Below, in pieces: positions 32,306 to 42,720 of a stretch of DNA of 64,000 nt. Position numbers and translations under genes: made by a program. How positions within the stretch are numbered: position 1 is the stretch's first letter; every line of letters starts with the position of its first letter. This DNA comes from Centrapalus pauciflorus. Taxonomy: Eukaryota > Streptophyta > Magnoliopsida > Asterales > Asteraceae. The stretch is from the NCBI GenBank assembly GCA_020465985.1, contig JAANYP010002062.1:21614-85613 (forward strand). Direction: 5' to 3'. The notes under the pieces were generated by a model. The model made no database searches, had not been told where the DNA came from, and worked only from the letters and a program-made list of their open reading frames with translations.

Positions 32306-33745
32306 CTAAGACAAATGATCTTCAACCACATTTTCACTTCCCTTTTTTCTCTGATCTTTGTATCAAATTCTTTCAACAACAAGATCCAGCGAATTAACCT
32401 GGGCTTAGCATCCTTTTTACTCAATAAGTATTTCAGTGCACTATGGTCTGAGTAAACAATTACTTTTGCTCCCCACACATAAGCACGAAACTTATCCTAA
32501 GCATACACCATAGCTAATAATTCCTTCTATGTAGTTGTATAATTCTGTTGAGCCTCAAAGAAAGTTTTTCTAGCGTAGTAAATTACTACAGGCTTTTTGT
32601 CCACCCTTTGACACAAGACTGCTCCCAGTGTGTAATCACTTCCATCAAACATAATTTCAAAGGGCTGGGACCAGTCTGGTGACCGAAGCACAAGCGCTAC
32701 CATTAACTTCCTTTTAAGTAACTCAAAAGCTTGAAGACAGGAGTCAACAAATTTAAATTCGGAATCTTTCACCAACAAGTTGCACAATGGTTTTGAAATG
32801 GCACTAAAGTCCTTAATAAAACATCTATAGAACCCAACATGTCCTAAGAAAGATCTTATCCCTTTGACATTAGTAGGTGGTGGCAAAGAAGTAATATCAA
32901 TTGTATCTTAGCTCTGTCAACTTCCATCCCACGTTTTGACACCACTTGTCTAAGCACAACTCCCTCTTGGACCATGAAATGACTTTTTTCCCAACTGAGC
33001 ACCAAATTTGTCTCTATACCCCTCTGCAAGACTTTCTCCAAATGTGCTAAACACCCCTCGAACGACTTGTCAAAAACAGATAATCATCCTTAAATGTCTA
33101 AAGCTCTACCAACCATATTTGAGAAAATAGTTATCATACACCTCTGAAATGGTGCTGGTGCATTGCACAAACCAAACGTCATACGACGATAAGCAAAGTA
33201 ACCATATGGACGAGTGAAGGTAGTCTTCTCTTGATCGTCAGGGTGAATGGGTATTTGATTCTACCCATAATATCCGTCTAAGAAATAGCAATATTGTTGA
33301 CCTGCCAACCTTTCCACTATCTTGTCTATGAATAGCAGAAGGAAATGATCATTCGAGGTAGCAGCATTCAATTTCCTATAATCTATACACACCTGCCATC
33401 CGCTGACTGGTCTTGTGGCAATATGCCCATCCATAGTGTCCACCATAGTGATGCCTGACTTTTTGGGTACTGTTTGAGTGGGACTAACCAACTGACTATC
33501 TGATATAGGGTAGGTAAGATAATACCAGCATTCAACCATTTCAGTACTTCCTCTTTAACCACCTCCCTAAGATTAAGGTTTAATCTCCTTTGAGCATCTC
33601 TTAAAGGCTTGATATCAGGGTTTGTGATAATCTTGTGCATACATATGGCTAGACTAATCCCTTTCAAGTCAGCTGTTATCCATCCCATGGCTGCCTTGTA
33701 CTTAACCAATACTTCCAAAAGTGCCTCTTCTTCTGCCTTCTGCAA
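32293..33745 (-). pseudogene. pol: Athila-like reverse transcriptase/RNase H remnant
   Basis: RT begins with MHKIITNPDIKPLRDAQRRL (33650-33590), then PISDSQLVSPTQTVPKKSG, WQVCIDYRKLNAA and TFTRPYGYFAYRRMTFGLCN. The catalytic FxDD box near 33080 is unreadable because of stops and frame change. The thumb (IRSFLGHVGFYRCFIKDFS) and RNase H (SDYTLGAVLCQR; VYSDHSALKYLLSKKDAKPRL) follow at 32886-32300. At least five stops or frameshifts are present. The motifs are those of the Ty3/gypsy Athila/Tat branch, and the domain order RT, RNase H, integrase confirms gypsy. Confidence 0.8.
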
Positions 33746-34866
33746 ATCTGCAACAATAATAACTGGTAAGCTAGAAACACATACTTGAGATGTGCATGCA
33801 GGGTCTTCAACTCTAGCACTGTAGCTTGCTTCAATGATGGACGAGTAGATTCAAGTAACTTTTCTGGGAGCTTCTCAACCTTGTATGACCAAGGTAGCTA
33901 ATGAGCTTGAAGAGTCTCCTCCACATTCTATCACGTTGCAACATCCATTTTGTCTCCTGAAAGTCATCCTTACTACAAGAGAGCACATACTCAACATCAT
34001 CTTTTCTTGTCAACAAAGACGAATGAGATTCTGCCAATTCATCACAACATTCAAGTAAGTAGCATTCTGTATCCACAGATACAATAGGTGAGACATTAAA
34101 CACATTTAGTTTAAGTTTCCAATTACTATAAGCCATATCTAACACCCCTATTCTTCAATTAATCTCAGCATTGATTGTTTCTAAAAATGGACGGCCTAAA
34201 GTTATAGCACGTTGATTATCATCCCTGCTCTTATGATTATAATCAACAACTTCGAAATCAATCGGATAATAGAAATCCTCAACCTTAACTATTACATCCG
34301 TTAACATTCCTCTAGGAACTTTTGTTGACCTATGAGCTAGCTGCAAAATCACATCAGTATGTTTCATCATACCCAACTCATGTTAATCAATCAAGTTACT
34401 TGGAAAAATGTTAACACTAGCTCACAAATCTAACAATGCTTTCTTAATTTTTCACATCACCATTTGTAACATGAATAAGAGGAGAACCTGGATCCTTCAA
34501 CTTTGGTGGTAATGAACTAGAAACAACTACACTTACCTGCTCCGTGAGGTTGATTTGCTTTGGCAGTGACATGTTGTACTTACATTTTTGTGTGCACAAA
34601 TCCTTCTAAAACTTAGCATATGATGGTACTTGGTGATTTTCTATCACCAATGGAATGTTGATTCTCACTTGATTAAACATCTCCCATAATTCGTCTAACT
34701 GTGGTCCTCTTTTCCCAAGTGGTCGTTTAACATTGCTTTCTAATGTTGTTAGGTATGGTGCTGTTGGTCTCACATTTGCTTGCTCCTCAACTTGTGTTTC
34801 AACAGAGTCCTTGAAGGTATAATGTTTTTGAAGTTGCTCTTCCGCCTTTGATTCTGATCTGGGTAC
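33746..34866 (-). pseudogene. Athila-like protease and linker remnant
   Basis: Linker motif QVPSYAKF (near 34615) and KLKDPGSPLIHVTNGD, followed by a degraded active site region and then HTDVILQLAHRSTKVPRGML, FYYPIDFEVVDY and TLGRPFLETINAEIN (34376-34155), the standard retropepsin C-terminal half of Athila/Tat elements. Stops cluster between 34460 and 34370, where the DLGA/S active site should be. A further frame at 34145-33831 resembles the linker before RT. Confidence 0.7.
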
Positions 34867-35195
34867 TTACTTCCTTTCCACAAAAACATCTTCCACATCT
34901 TCATCTGTACCCACATCTTCTGGCATCTCTATCTTGTTATCTACATTTTGTCCACTACGAAGTGTCGTAACCTGAGAGACTTCATTAACCTCATTGACAT
35001 CCTGCTGTGTATCTTTGTTCCTGTCATGTGAAGGATTGACAGTAGTTCTACTGGGTAATTGTCCTTCATCCCTCTTGGATAGCTTAAGAGTAATTTGCGC
35101 CATTTGTTCCTCCAGACTTGCCATATACTTAGTGTGAACATAAGACTGCTGCTTTAAATAGTATAAGAGCTAATCCATATTTGAATCATTGTGAC
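34867..35195 (-). pseudogene. gag: Athila-like gag C-terminus, cut by A2
   Basis: Short frame with SLEEQMAQITLKLSKRDEG and QVTTLRSGQNVDNK, hallmark C-terminal gag motifs of Athila elements (MASLE..; VTTLRSG). The rest of gag and the 5' LTR should lie beyond the A2 insertion, past the window end. The A2 3' LTR begins at 35201; cctca at 35196-35200 is the likely target-site copy. Confidence 0.7.
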
Positions 35196-35558
35196 CCTCA
35201 TGTAAGGTCGCCTGACTACGGATCCTATCTTGACGTGACACCTGCCAACGAGTGCGGAATCCTCGTTAGCGGCCTGACGGATAGACCACGCACACTGAAA
35301 CACAGAGACACACAGTGATAGATGAACAACGGATCGTCCCGACATGTGATTCTCTCCAAACACAACTCTCTGAACACTTGCAAGTTCGAGATCGCCCTTT
35401 GCACTAATCGCTCTGAAATTCTGCAAAAGTCTGATAATTAATCGAATTAACCCTTAATTATAATGCCAAGTTCGAATTTGTCTAGGACAAGTTCGAATTG
35501 GCCCAAGGCCTTTCGAACTTGTCCTCTAACAAATTCGAATCTTAGCCTTCAAACTTAT

Positions 35559-37563
35559 TGTAACATCCTCGGATTTATTTTATTGTAATTGGGCTAATTA
35601 AGTGGAAAATTTACAATTAAGTTGAATTATGAACAATTATTATGTATTTGGGATATTTAGAAAGTTTGTTGTTATTTTAAGAAAATTTGAACTCGGAATT
35701 ATTATTAAGGAATATTATGAATTATAAAAGCTATTAATGATAAATTTAAGAATAAATCAGTATTTTATGGAACCGGTTAAGTTGAGGGGTGAAATGTGCA
35801 AAATGATGAAAATGGGAATAAAAGGCTAAAGCATTTCATTTTCAATGGACACTCTCTCTCTCTACACTTTCTCTCTCTAAAATTCTCTCTACTTCTCTCT
35901 AAGATATCTCACAAACCGACCGGCCGATTTTCGAGATTTATACGTTGTTGGAAAGACCTCGAAGAGTACTACAACAATCTGCAATTGGATTCCTGATTTC
36001 GTACGGATTGAGGTAAGAATCGACCCTTTTAAGTTTGTTATTTTGGTTTTTGAAAGTTGAAATTCGAGTTTATCGATTATTGCATGAATAGAGCTAGTTT
36101 TGCTTGAAATATTGCAAGAATATGATCGTATATGTATAATAGGATCGGAACTAGGCATCATACATGACATATCGTTGATTTTAGGCTTTGAAATGAAGGA
36201 TTTAAGTTGTAGATATGAACAAACTCGAAAATACCAAGAACACAGTTGAAATACAAGAACAAACTCGATTTTGGTACTAGATTCGAGCATGTATTCGAGT
36301 TTAACACATGGAATTCGAGTTTAATCACCTAAATTCGAATTTAGGACACTAAATTCGAATGACATTCGAATTTAACCCCTAAGGGTTCGAGTTTGTACTC
36401 AAATTCGATGGAAATTCGAGTTTAACCCCTTAAATTCGAGTTTAATGCCTAAAAATTGAAAACCACTCTCTAAACTCGAATATTTTGAATGAAACCCATA
36501 AATAACACATAAAATAACAAGAGTTATTCAAAGGATAAGGTGTGAACATGCGATGGGCTCAAACTTAGTTGTGGTTCGAATTTGGACAGGGACCCGAAAT
36601 GGGGGAAAAATATTGCAAAACTTACGAAACTTGGTTTTATGGATTTAAACGGTTTTTGACTCGAAATATTGTTGCAACTGATTTAACAGGTCCCTTGTGG
36701 TGTTGTTTAACCCACAGTGGGGTACTTTGTGGATCCGGTTGAAAGCCCGAGGAGAAATAATATTGAAATTTTAATTACGCACCCACTGTGAGTACAGTAG
36801 ATTTTGCGTGTTTATATCTGTTTTATGTTAAGCTTTGCCTGCTGAGACCTGTTGCTTCAATTATTTGTTTGGAATTCTACTAACTTGCGTAGATTTAGAT
36901 GCACATTCTTACTTGTTGCATGTCCGTTCGATTGTTGTGCATCTAGTGATGGACCGGTGGGTCGCATCGATTACTCTGATGTTACTGTGCTATATGACCT
37001 GGAGCTGATCCCTCCTAGGCCCGGTAGGCAGTATGTCATCCCCGATCGTACGTTTGTCTCAGATGGTATGTTTAAAGCCGAGCTTTGGGCTCGAAGGGGC
37101 TGCGGCTCTGGTCCATACTTGGTGTATGAAGAGGGTAAACGATGTTTGTCATCGGTGATACCCTTGGGCTTCATAAAAATTTATAAAATGCGTAATCTGT
37201 GTATTCACTAAGCCTTTGCTTATACCTCAGTTGCTTTATTTTTACAGGAAAAGGGAAGTCTACCGCCGGACCTTCTAGTTAGGTCATTTGAGAAGATTCG
37301 GAAAATTTGGTACTATTTAATCGGTAATCATGCTTTGGGACAATGTTATATTATTATGGATGTTGTAATAATTGTAATGGGTATGTAGACTTAGATATGG
37401 TACCTTGTAGCACCGTAGGGTGTATGACATTGTTGCACTACTTTATTTATGTATTTTAATGCTTCCGCACTTAAACTAGGTTATCAGATCATTATGTTAT
37501 TGCATGTTGATGATTAATCCTGGGAGTTTTGTAAATGGTGGTTGTTGTGGCAAGGGTGTCACA
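35559..37563 (+). mobile_element. 2.0 kb solo LTR of a Tekay-like gypsy element
   Basis: Runs + strand from TGTAACATCCTCGG to GCAAGGGTGTCACA, the same termini as the Tekay LTR at 56646-58870 in opposite orientation. Perfect target-site duplication CTTAT at 35554-35558 and 37564-37568. No internal coding sequence, so a recombinant solo LTR. An open frame at 36852-37211 is shared LTR sequence, not a gene. TTCGAG/TTCGAAT repeats cluster at 36225-36480, a CT-rich tract lies at 35850-35900, and the CACTAAGC/TTTTTACAGG motif is at 37206-37248. Confidence 0.9.
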
Positions 37564-37655
37564 CTTATGTTTGAACTTATCTTTGAACTTATGTTTGAAC
37601 TTATCTTTGAACTTATGTTTGAACTTATCTTTAAACTTATGTTTGAACTTATTGT
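37564..37655. repeat. 24-bp tandem repeat in A2 LTR
   Basis: About 3.5 copies of CTTATGTTTGAA plus CTTATCTTTGAA. A1 has only a loose single version near 11410-11470, so this is an expansion in A2. The Lys/Phe-repeat frame on the minus strand is spurious. Confidence 0.85.
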
Positions 37656-37813
37656 AACACATTACCCTAAGTTCAAACATACAAACAATCAATGTCAAAC
37701 ATATATAATCAAACATATACCAAACACTTGTTAATATTCAATCGCATGTAAATTGACTTATACAAAATACTATCTATACTTAGACTGCTATCGTCACACA
37801 GGATGCACTAACA

Positions 37814-37827
37814 GACTCCCCCTTGAC
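37814..37827 (-). other. Polypurine tract of A2
   Basis: The minus strand reads TCAAGGGGGAGTC immediately before the LTR start TGTTAGTGC. Confidence 0.85.
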
Positions 37828-37854
37828 GATAGCTTCTAACTATTTACATTTTGT

Positions 37855-38790
37855 TTAAGTACTAGAACTATATAACCTACTACCTGCATACAATCCTATA
37901 TCAATACAAACTCTAACTATCTTTTGGAATTTCCTTGCTTCCGATCTCCAGCCTTCATGAAAGAAAATTGGCTGATTATGTAGCTTTCGCTGGTCATCCT
38001 TAGATAGGTTGATCAGGTGTAGTGGATCATATACTCTCAAAATCGCCTTCTCTTCTTGATCCTCCATTACGGCTTCTGCTGCCTCGTTGTCTATGTACCA
38101 CCACTTCATGTCTGCAAGTACATTCTGTGGCATAGACTTCAACGGAACTTTCTTCAAGCATCGGACTGGCTTGTACACCATCCTAGCCCACGGTTTTCCT
38201 ATATGAGGATCTATTCTCGACTCGTCCTCGACTCTCTTGCCTGACCTCGGCTTGAGCCTTTCAAACTTCCCAGATCTACCCTCTCTTCTGATAATCTTAG
38301 CGATCAATTCAACATAGGGGTCATCACCAATGTTTATCAAATCCTTCCAGGCTAACTCTTTCACTTCAACCTTGGGCAGTGTGTTGATTACTTTTAGTAT
38401 TCGCCTCATGTATTGAAGTCCAGCTCTTCTTTTTAGTATAAATAACTGCAATTCTCTGTCGAAGAACCATCTAAGTATTCCACCTGAGTGATTTTCAGAG
38501 TTTGGCACTCTCATCTTCTTTTTCATCTTTGGCTCTGCTTTCTTTTCTTCCTTACGGAACCAAAGATTTAACAGTTCAGCTCTGCTTGGCTCTTTATCAG
38601 CTTCCTCAAGTTCTGAATCGTCCATAGAGGCCAATTTAATCTCATCTATGTCAATTACATTGTGATCGCTGTGCACGTATTGTTCTGTGATAGGCTGTGA
38701 CGGAATGATTTCTTCGTCTACATCATCATCTTCGTCTTCAACAGCCTCCTCATCAGATTCCCATTCAGCTATATCTTCTGGGACAAATTT
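37855..38790 (-). pseudogene. C-terminal third of A2 accessory ORF
   Basis: About 311 codons open from the E3 insertion point to a stop at 37855, next to the polypurine tract. It starts with an acidic region (VPEDIAEWESDEEAVEDEDD), then a basic/hydrophobic domain (ILRWFFDRELQLFILKRRAG; LAWKDLINIGDDPYVELIAK; ADMKWWYIDNEAAEAVMEDQ) and ends GLYAGSRLYSSST. It continues the frame at 49562 (EDLEEGEF joins VPEDIAEW). The first residues of the apparent frame derive from the E3 LTR. Function unknown; no catalytic motif recognised. No lesion inside this part. Confidence 0.65.
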
Positions 38791-39440
38791 TGTCAAGATC
38801 AAAATCACTACCTAAGATTAACTGGTTTGAATCAATCAGAGTATAAAACCAATAACCTTGTATTGAATCAAAGTCCAATTAAGAAGTTTGCGGAATAACA
38901 CTTAATTGTTTTAAGAAAAGCTTTCAAATCAAATAACACATAAATATAATCAACAATCAAATTTTTTTTATTGCCAAACTCAATGATTACAATCACCTCT
39001 AATCTGTTTGATTAGACAAAGAAAATAGATTGTTCTTAGGGTTTTACAACCTTAGAGGCTTATGAAAACTCAATCAAAAGCCAATTACAACTGAATAAAA
39101 ACTTGTACGTACAGACTTACAATAGAAAAACCTATTCTATGTATATATAGAGCCTTCTGATTTGTTTCCTTGGAAAACTCTGATTTCTCTGGTAGTAGAT
39201 ATGCTTGATTCGAGTATAAATCTTTTCCAGAATTTCAACACTTTCTGTTTATTGAACTGTTGAGCAGCTTGAAGACTATCTGTTGAGCAGCTTGAACTTG
39301 AACACTGGCAGCTTGAACTTTTGAACTAGCAGCTCGAACTTACTCAACTAACAGCTTGAACTTTATAATTACACAGAAAATCTACTAACAGTTTGAGAAA
39401 TCTAACTAACAGCTTGACATACTTAGAATATTTCCCAACA
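38791..39440 (-). repeat. E3 3' LTR
   Basis: 650 bp; minus strand TGTTGGGAAAT...GATCTTGACA. A TATA box (CTATATATAC) lies at 39141-39150, about 300 bp into the LTR. Upstream of it is an array of CAGCTTGAA/AGCAGCTTGAA words (39255-39420) that may be U3 enhancers. Confidence 0.92.
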
Positions 39441-39455
39441 ATCTCCCCCTAACTT
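39441..39455 (-). other. Polypurine tract of E3
   Basis: The minus strand reads AGTTAGGGGGAGAT next to the LTR start TGTTGGG. Confidence 0.85.
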
Positions 39456-39568
39456 AAATTCTTTACACAAGACATCATGTTTTTTTGTACAAATAAGAAA
39501 ATAAAACAAAGTAAATCTGCTATCTAAAAACTAAGGCATACAAAAACTTACAGCTGTGAAAGTTTCTG

Positions 39569-42345
39569 CTAATTTGCCTTTAAAAAATCTCTTTTCATCT
39601 CTTCTTTATCACAGTATATCTTCACTGAGCTTATTTGCAGTAACCATGCTCTTGGAAGATCAAAGAATTCAAAATTGAAGAACATGCTGGATCCATTTGC
39701 AAATTTGAGTCTATATGTCTTTGATTTCACATATAGATCAACATGTGCAATCTTCATATCCTTGGCATATTCTATATCTCTTCTGATAGATTCTGGATCA
39801 AAAATGCTTTTTAGATCCTTTACACTTTGCTTAACCCAAAGAAGTGGAGACCTAGACTGACTAACGGTTCCAATACGATGCATTTGAGTCAGCTCTTCTC
39901 TGGTCATCTTCTGTATAAGGTGAACTATGCTTTTGTATTCTTCCTCAGGACCAGCTTCTCTTTTAACTACAAAAATGATATTTTAAATCAATGTCATCCA
40001 TTGATTTAGCATACCAGTATGTAATAGGAGGCTTGGAGAAGTTGATCGAGGGTCTTTTCAATTTCCATCAACTTTTGAAGCTGATGCTTAAACATCACCC
40101 TTTTTACCTGATCAAGTTTTGCTTGTTGAATAGCTTCTGATTGAGGATCATTAGCAACAGCTTGAACAGGAGGAGAAGGATCACTGACACCAACTTGAGG
40201 ATCACTGACACCAGCTTGAACCGGTTCTTATTGTCTTTGGATTTGTTGGGAGACTTTGGCTGCTTTCTGTTTCTCCATCTCTTTGTCATGTATATCTTGC
40301 AGGTTTTCTGTTGGCCATGACTGAGCCATTATTCTAGGAATTCCAACTGATGTAGAGAAGTTGATCAAAAATTTTCTGTGCTCTGCCTTTGAATGCCCTG
40401 TTGGCATTTTCCTTTTCTTCTGATTCTGCTTGACCACAAACCCTCTTAGATAATCACCTAAGGTTTCATCATCTTTCATTGGAGCATGGGTTTGCTGGTC
40501 TAAGAGATCATCCCGTTCCTCTGCTAATTGTCATGCTAATTCAGCATCATGAGCAACCTGGGCTTCGTTAGAAGAAATTTAATCTTTGGAGCTTCAATAA
40601 GTATGCCCTTGCCCATATCTCTGGAAGCAGACGCTGTGGATTGGACTGTACTGACAGGAGCCTGAATTCCTTCTCTGATAACAACCCCAGTTGTTCTGAT
40701 TGGAGCAGCTTGAGTTTCTAGGCTAACAGCTTAAGTAGCTGTTGGGACTGTTAGCCTAGAATCTGGGACTGTTGGAGCAAGAGTTGAAGCTGTTTGGACT
40801 GAAATGGGGATCTCCTGATTCTCCCCCTTTTTGGATGCATTGGTTTGGCCAGGAGGACCTACAACCTTTGCCATTAGTGTTTGAATCATCTTCTCAAGTT
40901 GAATGATCTTATTTCCACAAAGGGTGAACCCTTGATGAAAATAATCCATTCTCTGATGTTGAGCTACTACTGTCTGTTGGAGTGCTATGATTTGTGCCCC
41001 TATGTAGCAATAATGGACTTGTAATGTTCTAATACTGCTACAACAGGTTTCAGCTGAGGATCCGTCAATATCATATATTGCAGACTAGCCTCAAGATCAT
41101 CAAATGAGAGTGGTACTTGTGATCTATCACTGGCATGAATTCCAGAAGTAGAAACATCTAGGCCCCTCTGTTCTTGGTACTGGGGACTTCCAGAAGGTGC
41201 TTGCACACCTTCTGTTGCCATGGGTGTGGTCTTAGTGATGTTGACACTGTCCTGTGCCTGTTGTGTAGAGACATCTGAAGTGTCAGCCACAAAACCCATA
41301 TGGACATCCTCTGTTGGGATGGCCACCTCCAAATTGAGGATGGGAGTGTCCTCATTGGGTTCCCTTTGGATATTCAGTGTAGAAGTGTCCTCCTGCACAG
41401 GGATATTTGGCTCTGGCATTAGGGCTGAAGAGGAAGGAACTCCTGAAACCCTTTCTCATTTATATTGTATGAGTGGGCATGTGGGTTTGATAGAAGGAGC
41501 AGATGGAATATGTGTATCAGGAGGAGTGGGTTGGGGTCCTGGGGGTGAAGCAGTGAGGAAGGCTGAGCCTGCTCAGGACCCTCTCCTCTGTTTATTGGAT
41601 TGATGCCCAGCATTGCAGAGGGCAATGGGACATCTATATTCAAAAAGTTGGCACTAGGTTTTAAAAGTCTTTTCATTGATGGTAAAGAGTGCCTATGGGA
41701 AACATGTATCCTCTTATGTATATTGAAATTATTGCAAGTTCTTGCAATTATTTCAGCCAAAAATCGTGGATACATCAAAAATCTCCCATTCTTTAGGGCA
41801 TGATGCCTTAGCATCCCCTGAAATATCATGTTTGAAAAATTGAACTGTTGGCCCGTTAATAGACACACTAAGGCAGTGGCTATATTTGAAGAAAATTCTG
41901 ACCAACCAGTTCTTTTAGGACTTATGCACTGTTGTATAACATGCACAAGGTATTTCCACTTAGGGGTAAAATGTGCTTTAAAGAAAGTGAAAGAATCAGT
42001 AGGGCCCCTATACCCTATAGCAAATAGGCCTTCATGTAAGGCAGTAAGAGATAGATCTGTTATACCTGGGGCATCTTGAAGATGCAAGTATTGGCGGATG
42101 GTATCCTCAGTGATAGTGACAGTGTTGCCATCGATTTTGGATGTCAAAGAGGTGACTCCGTTGATGGTTTTGATTGAGGCATATTTCCAGAACTGTTCTA
42201 TAAGGGATATATAGATGGTGGGATTTATAGTGAGGGCATGATGGATATGGGAACTTCAAAGGAAGTCCATCATGTCGTGGAATGGGTGAAGGTCAGTGTG
42301 TTTGAGTGAATAGGGGAGACAGGTGTGTTCCTTGACAAACTTCAT
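39569..42345 (-). pseudogene. E3 accessory ORF, broken
   Basis: Begins at the ATG at 42345 (KFVKEHTCLPYSLKH), has a TGA at 42256-42258, then a long open stretch to 41419 with a conserved N-terminal domain (ISLIEQFWKYASIKTINGV; KAHFTPKWKYLVHVIQQCI; GRFLMYPRFLAEIIA) homologous in layout to the A1/A2 accessory ORFs. Later frames (41419-41000, 40949-40731, 40479-40228 and 39907-39569) continue a Ser/Thr/Pro-rich and coiled-coil C-terminal part. Frameshifts near 41420 and several stops separate them. This type is often annotated in Asteraceae as 'synaptobrevin, longin-like', which I think is a misleading label. Function unknown. Confidence 0.65.
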
Positions 42346-42720
42346 TGACGATCAAATGGTGATTCAGGGTTTGAGAGATGTGTGTGTGAATAGTTCAGAG
42401 AGAAAACGAAGGTCGTGGAAGATATTTTTGCAACTCGTAGTTAGAATTGAACGAAACTAGGACCTTTAAAGGTTTGGGGGTTTCAAAAATATCTAATCCC
42501 GCGCACACACTTATAAGAATTTACCGAATTACCCAGCACACTATGACAGATCAAGTGAAAACAACTAACAGTCCGAGTGAAATGAACTAGCAGCTTGAGT
42601 AAAGACTCAAGCTGTTAGTTGAAAATTAAGCATATTCTAATGAAACAGTGTCTCCCTCTTAATCAGGCATATGAAATAAGTATATTCTTCACAAAATAAG
42701 AGAGAATGGTGAAAACCAAA
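42346..42720 (-). other. Short spacer between E3 pol and accessory ORF
   Basis: 375 bp, non-coding, with an inverted pair of CAGCTTGAGT and ACTCAAGCTG near 42590-42616. It lacks the triple stem-loop block of A1/A2. Confidence 0.6.

Larger units (their letters stand above)
35201..37813 (-). repeat. A2 3' LTR, interrupted by a solo LTR
   Basis: LTR pieces 35201-35558 and 37564-37813 together give about 608 bp, like the A1 LTR. The + strand starts TGTAAGGTCG and ends TGCACTAACA; the high end abuts the polypurine tract, so this is the 3' LTR. It shares ACGAGTGCGGAATCCTCGTT and GACTGCTATCGTCACACAGG with A1. Confidence 0.85.

Noticed and set aside
36852..37211. 119-codon + strand frame in the 2.0 kb solo LTR
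   Set aside because: The same sequence lies in the Tekay LTR at about 57100-57430 in a broken form; it is LTR DNA with no known domain.
37492..37734. Lys/Phe/His-repeat frames around 37565-37655
   Set aside because: Product of a 24-bp tandem repeat in the A2 LTR; frames differ on both strands and are not conserved in A1.
39569..42345. Naming the E3 accessory ORF 'synaptobrevin/longin-like'
   Set aside because: The label circulates for such ORFs, but I see no longin or SNARE motif in the sequence.
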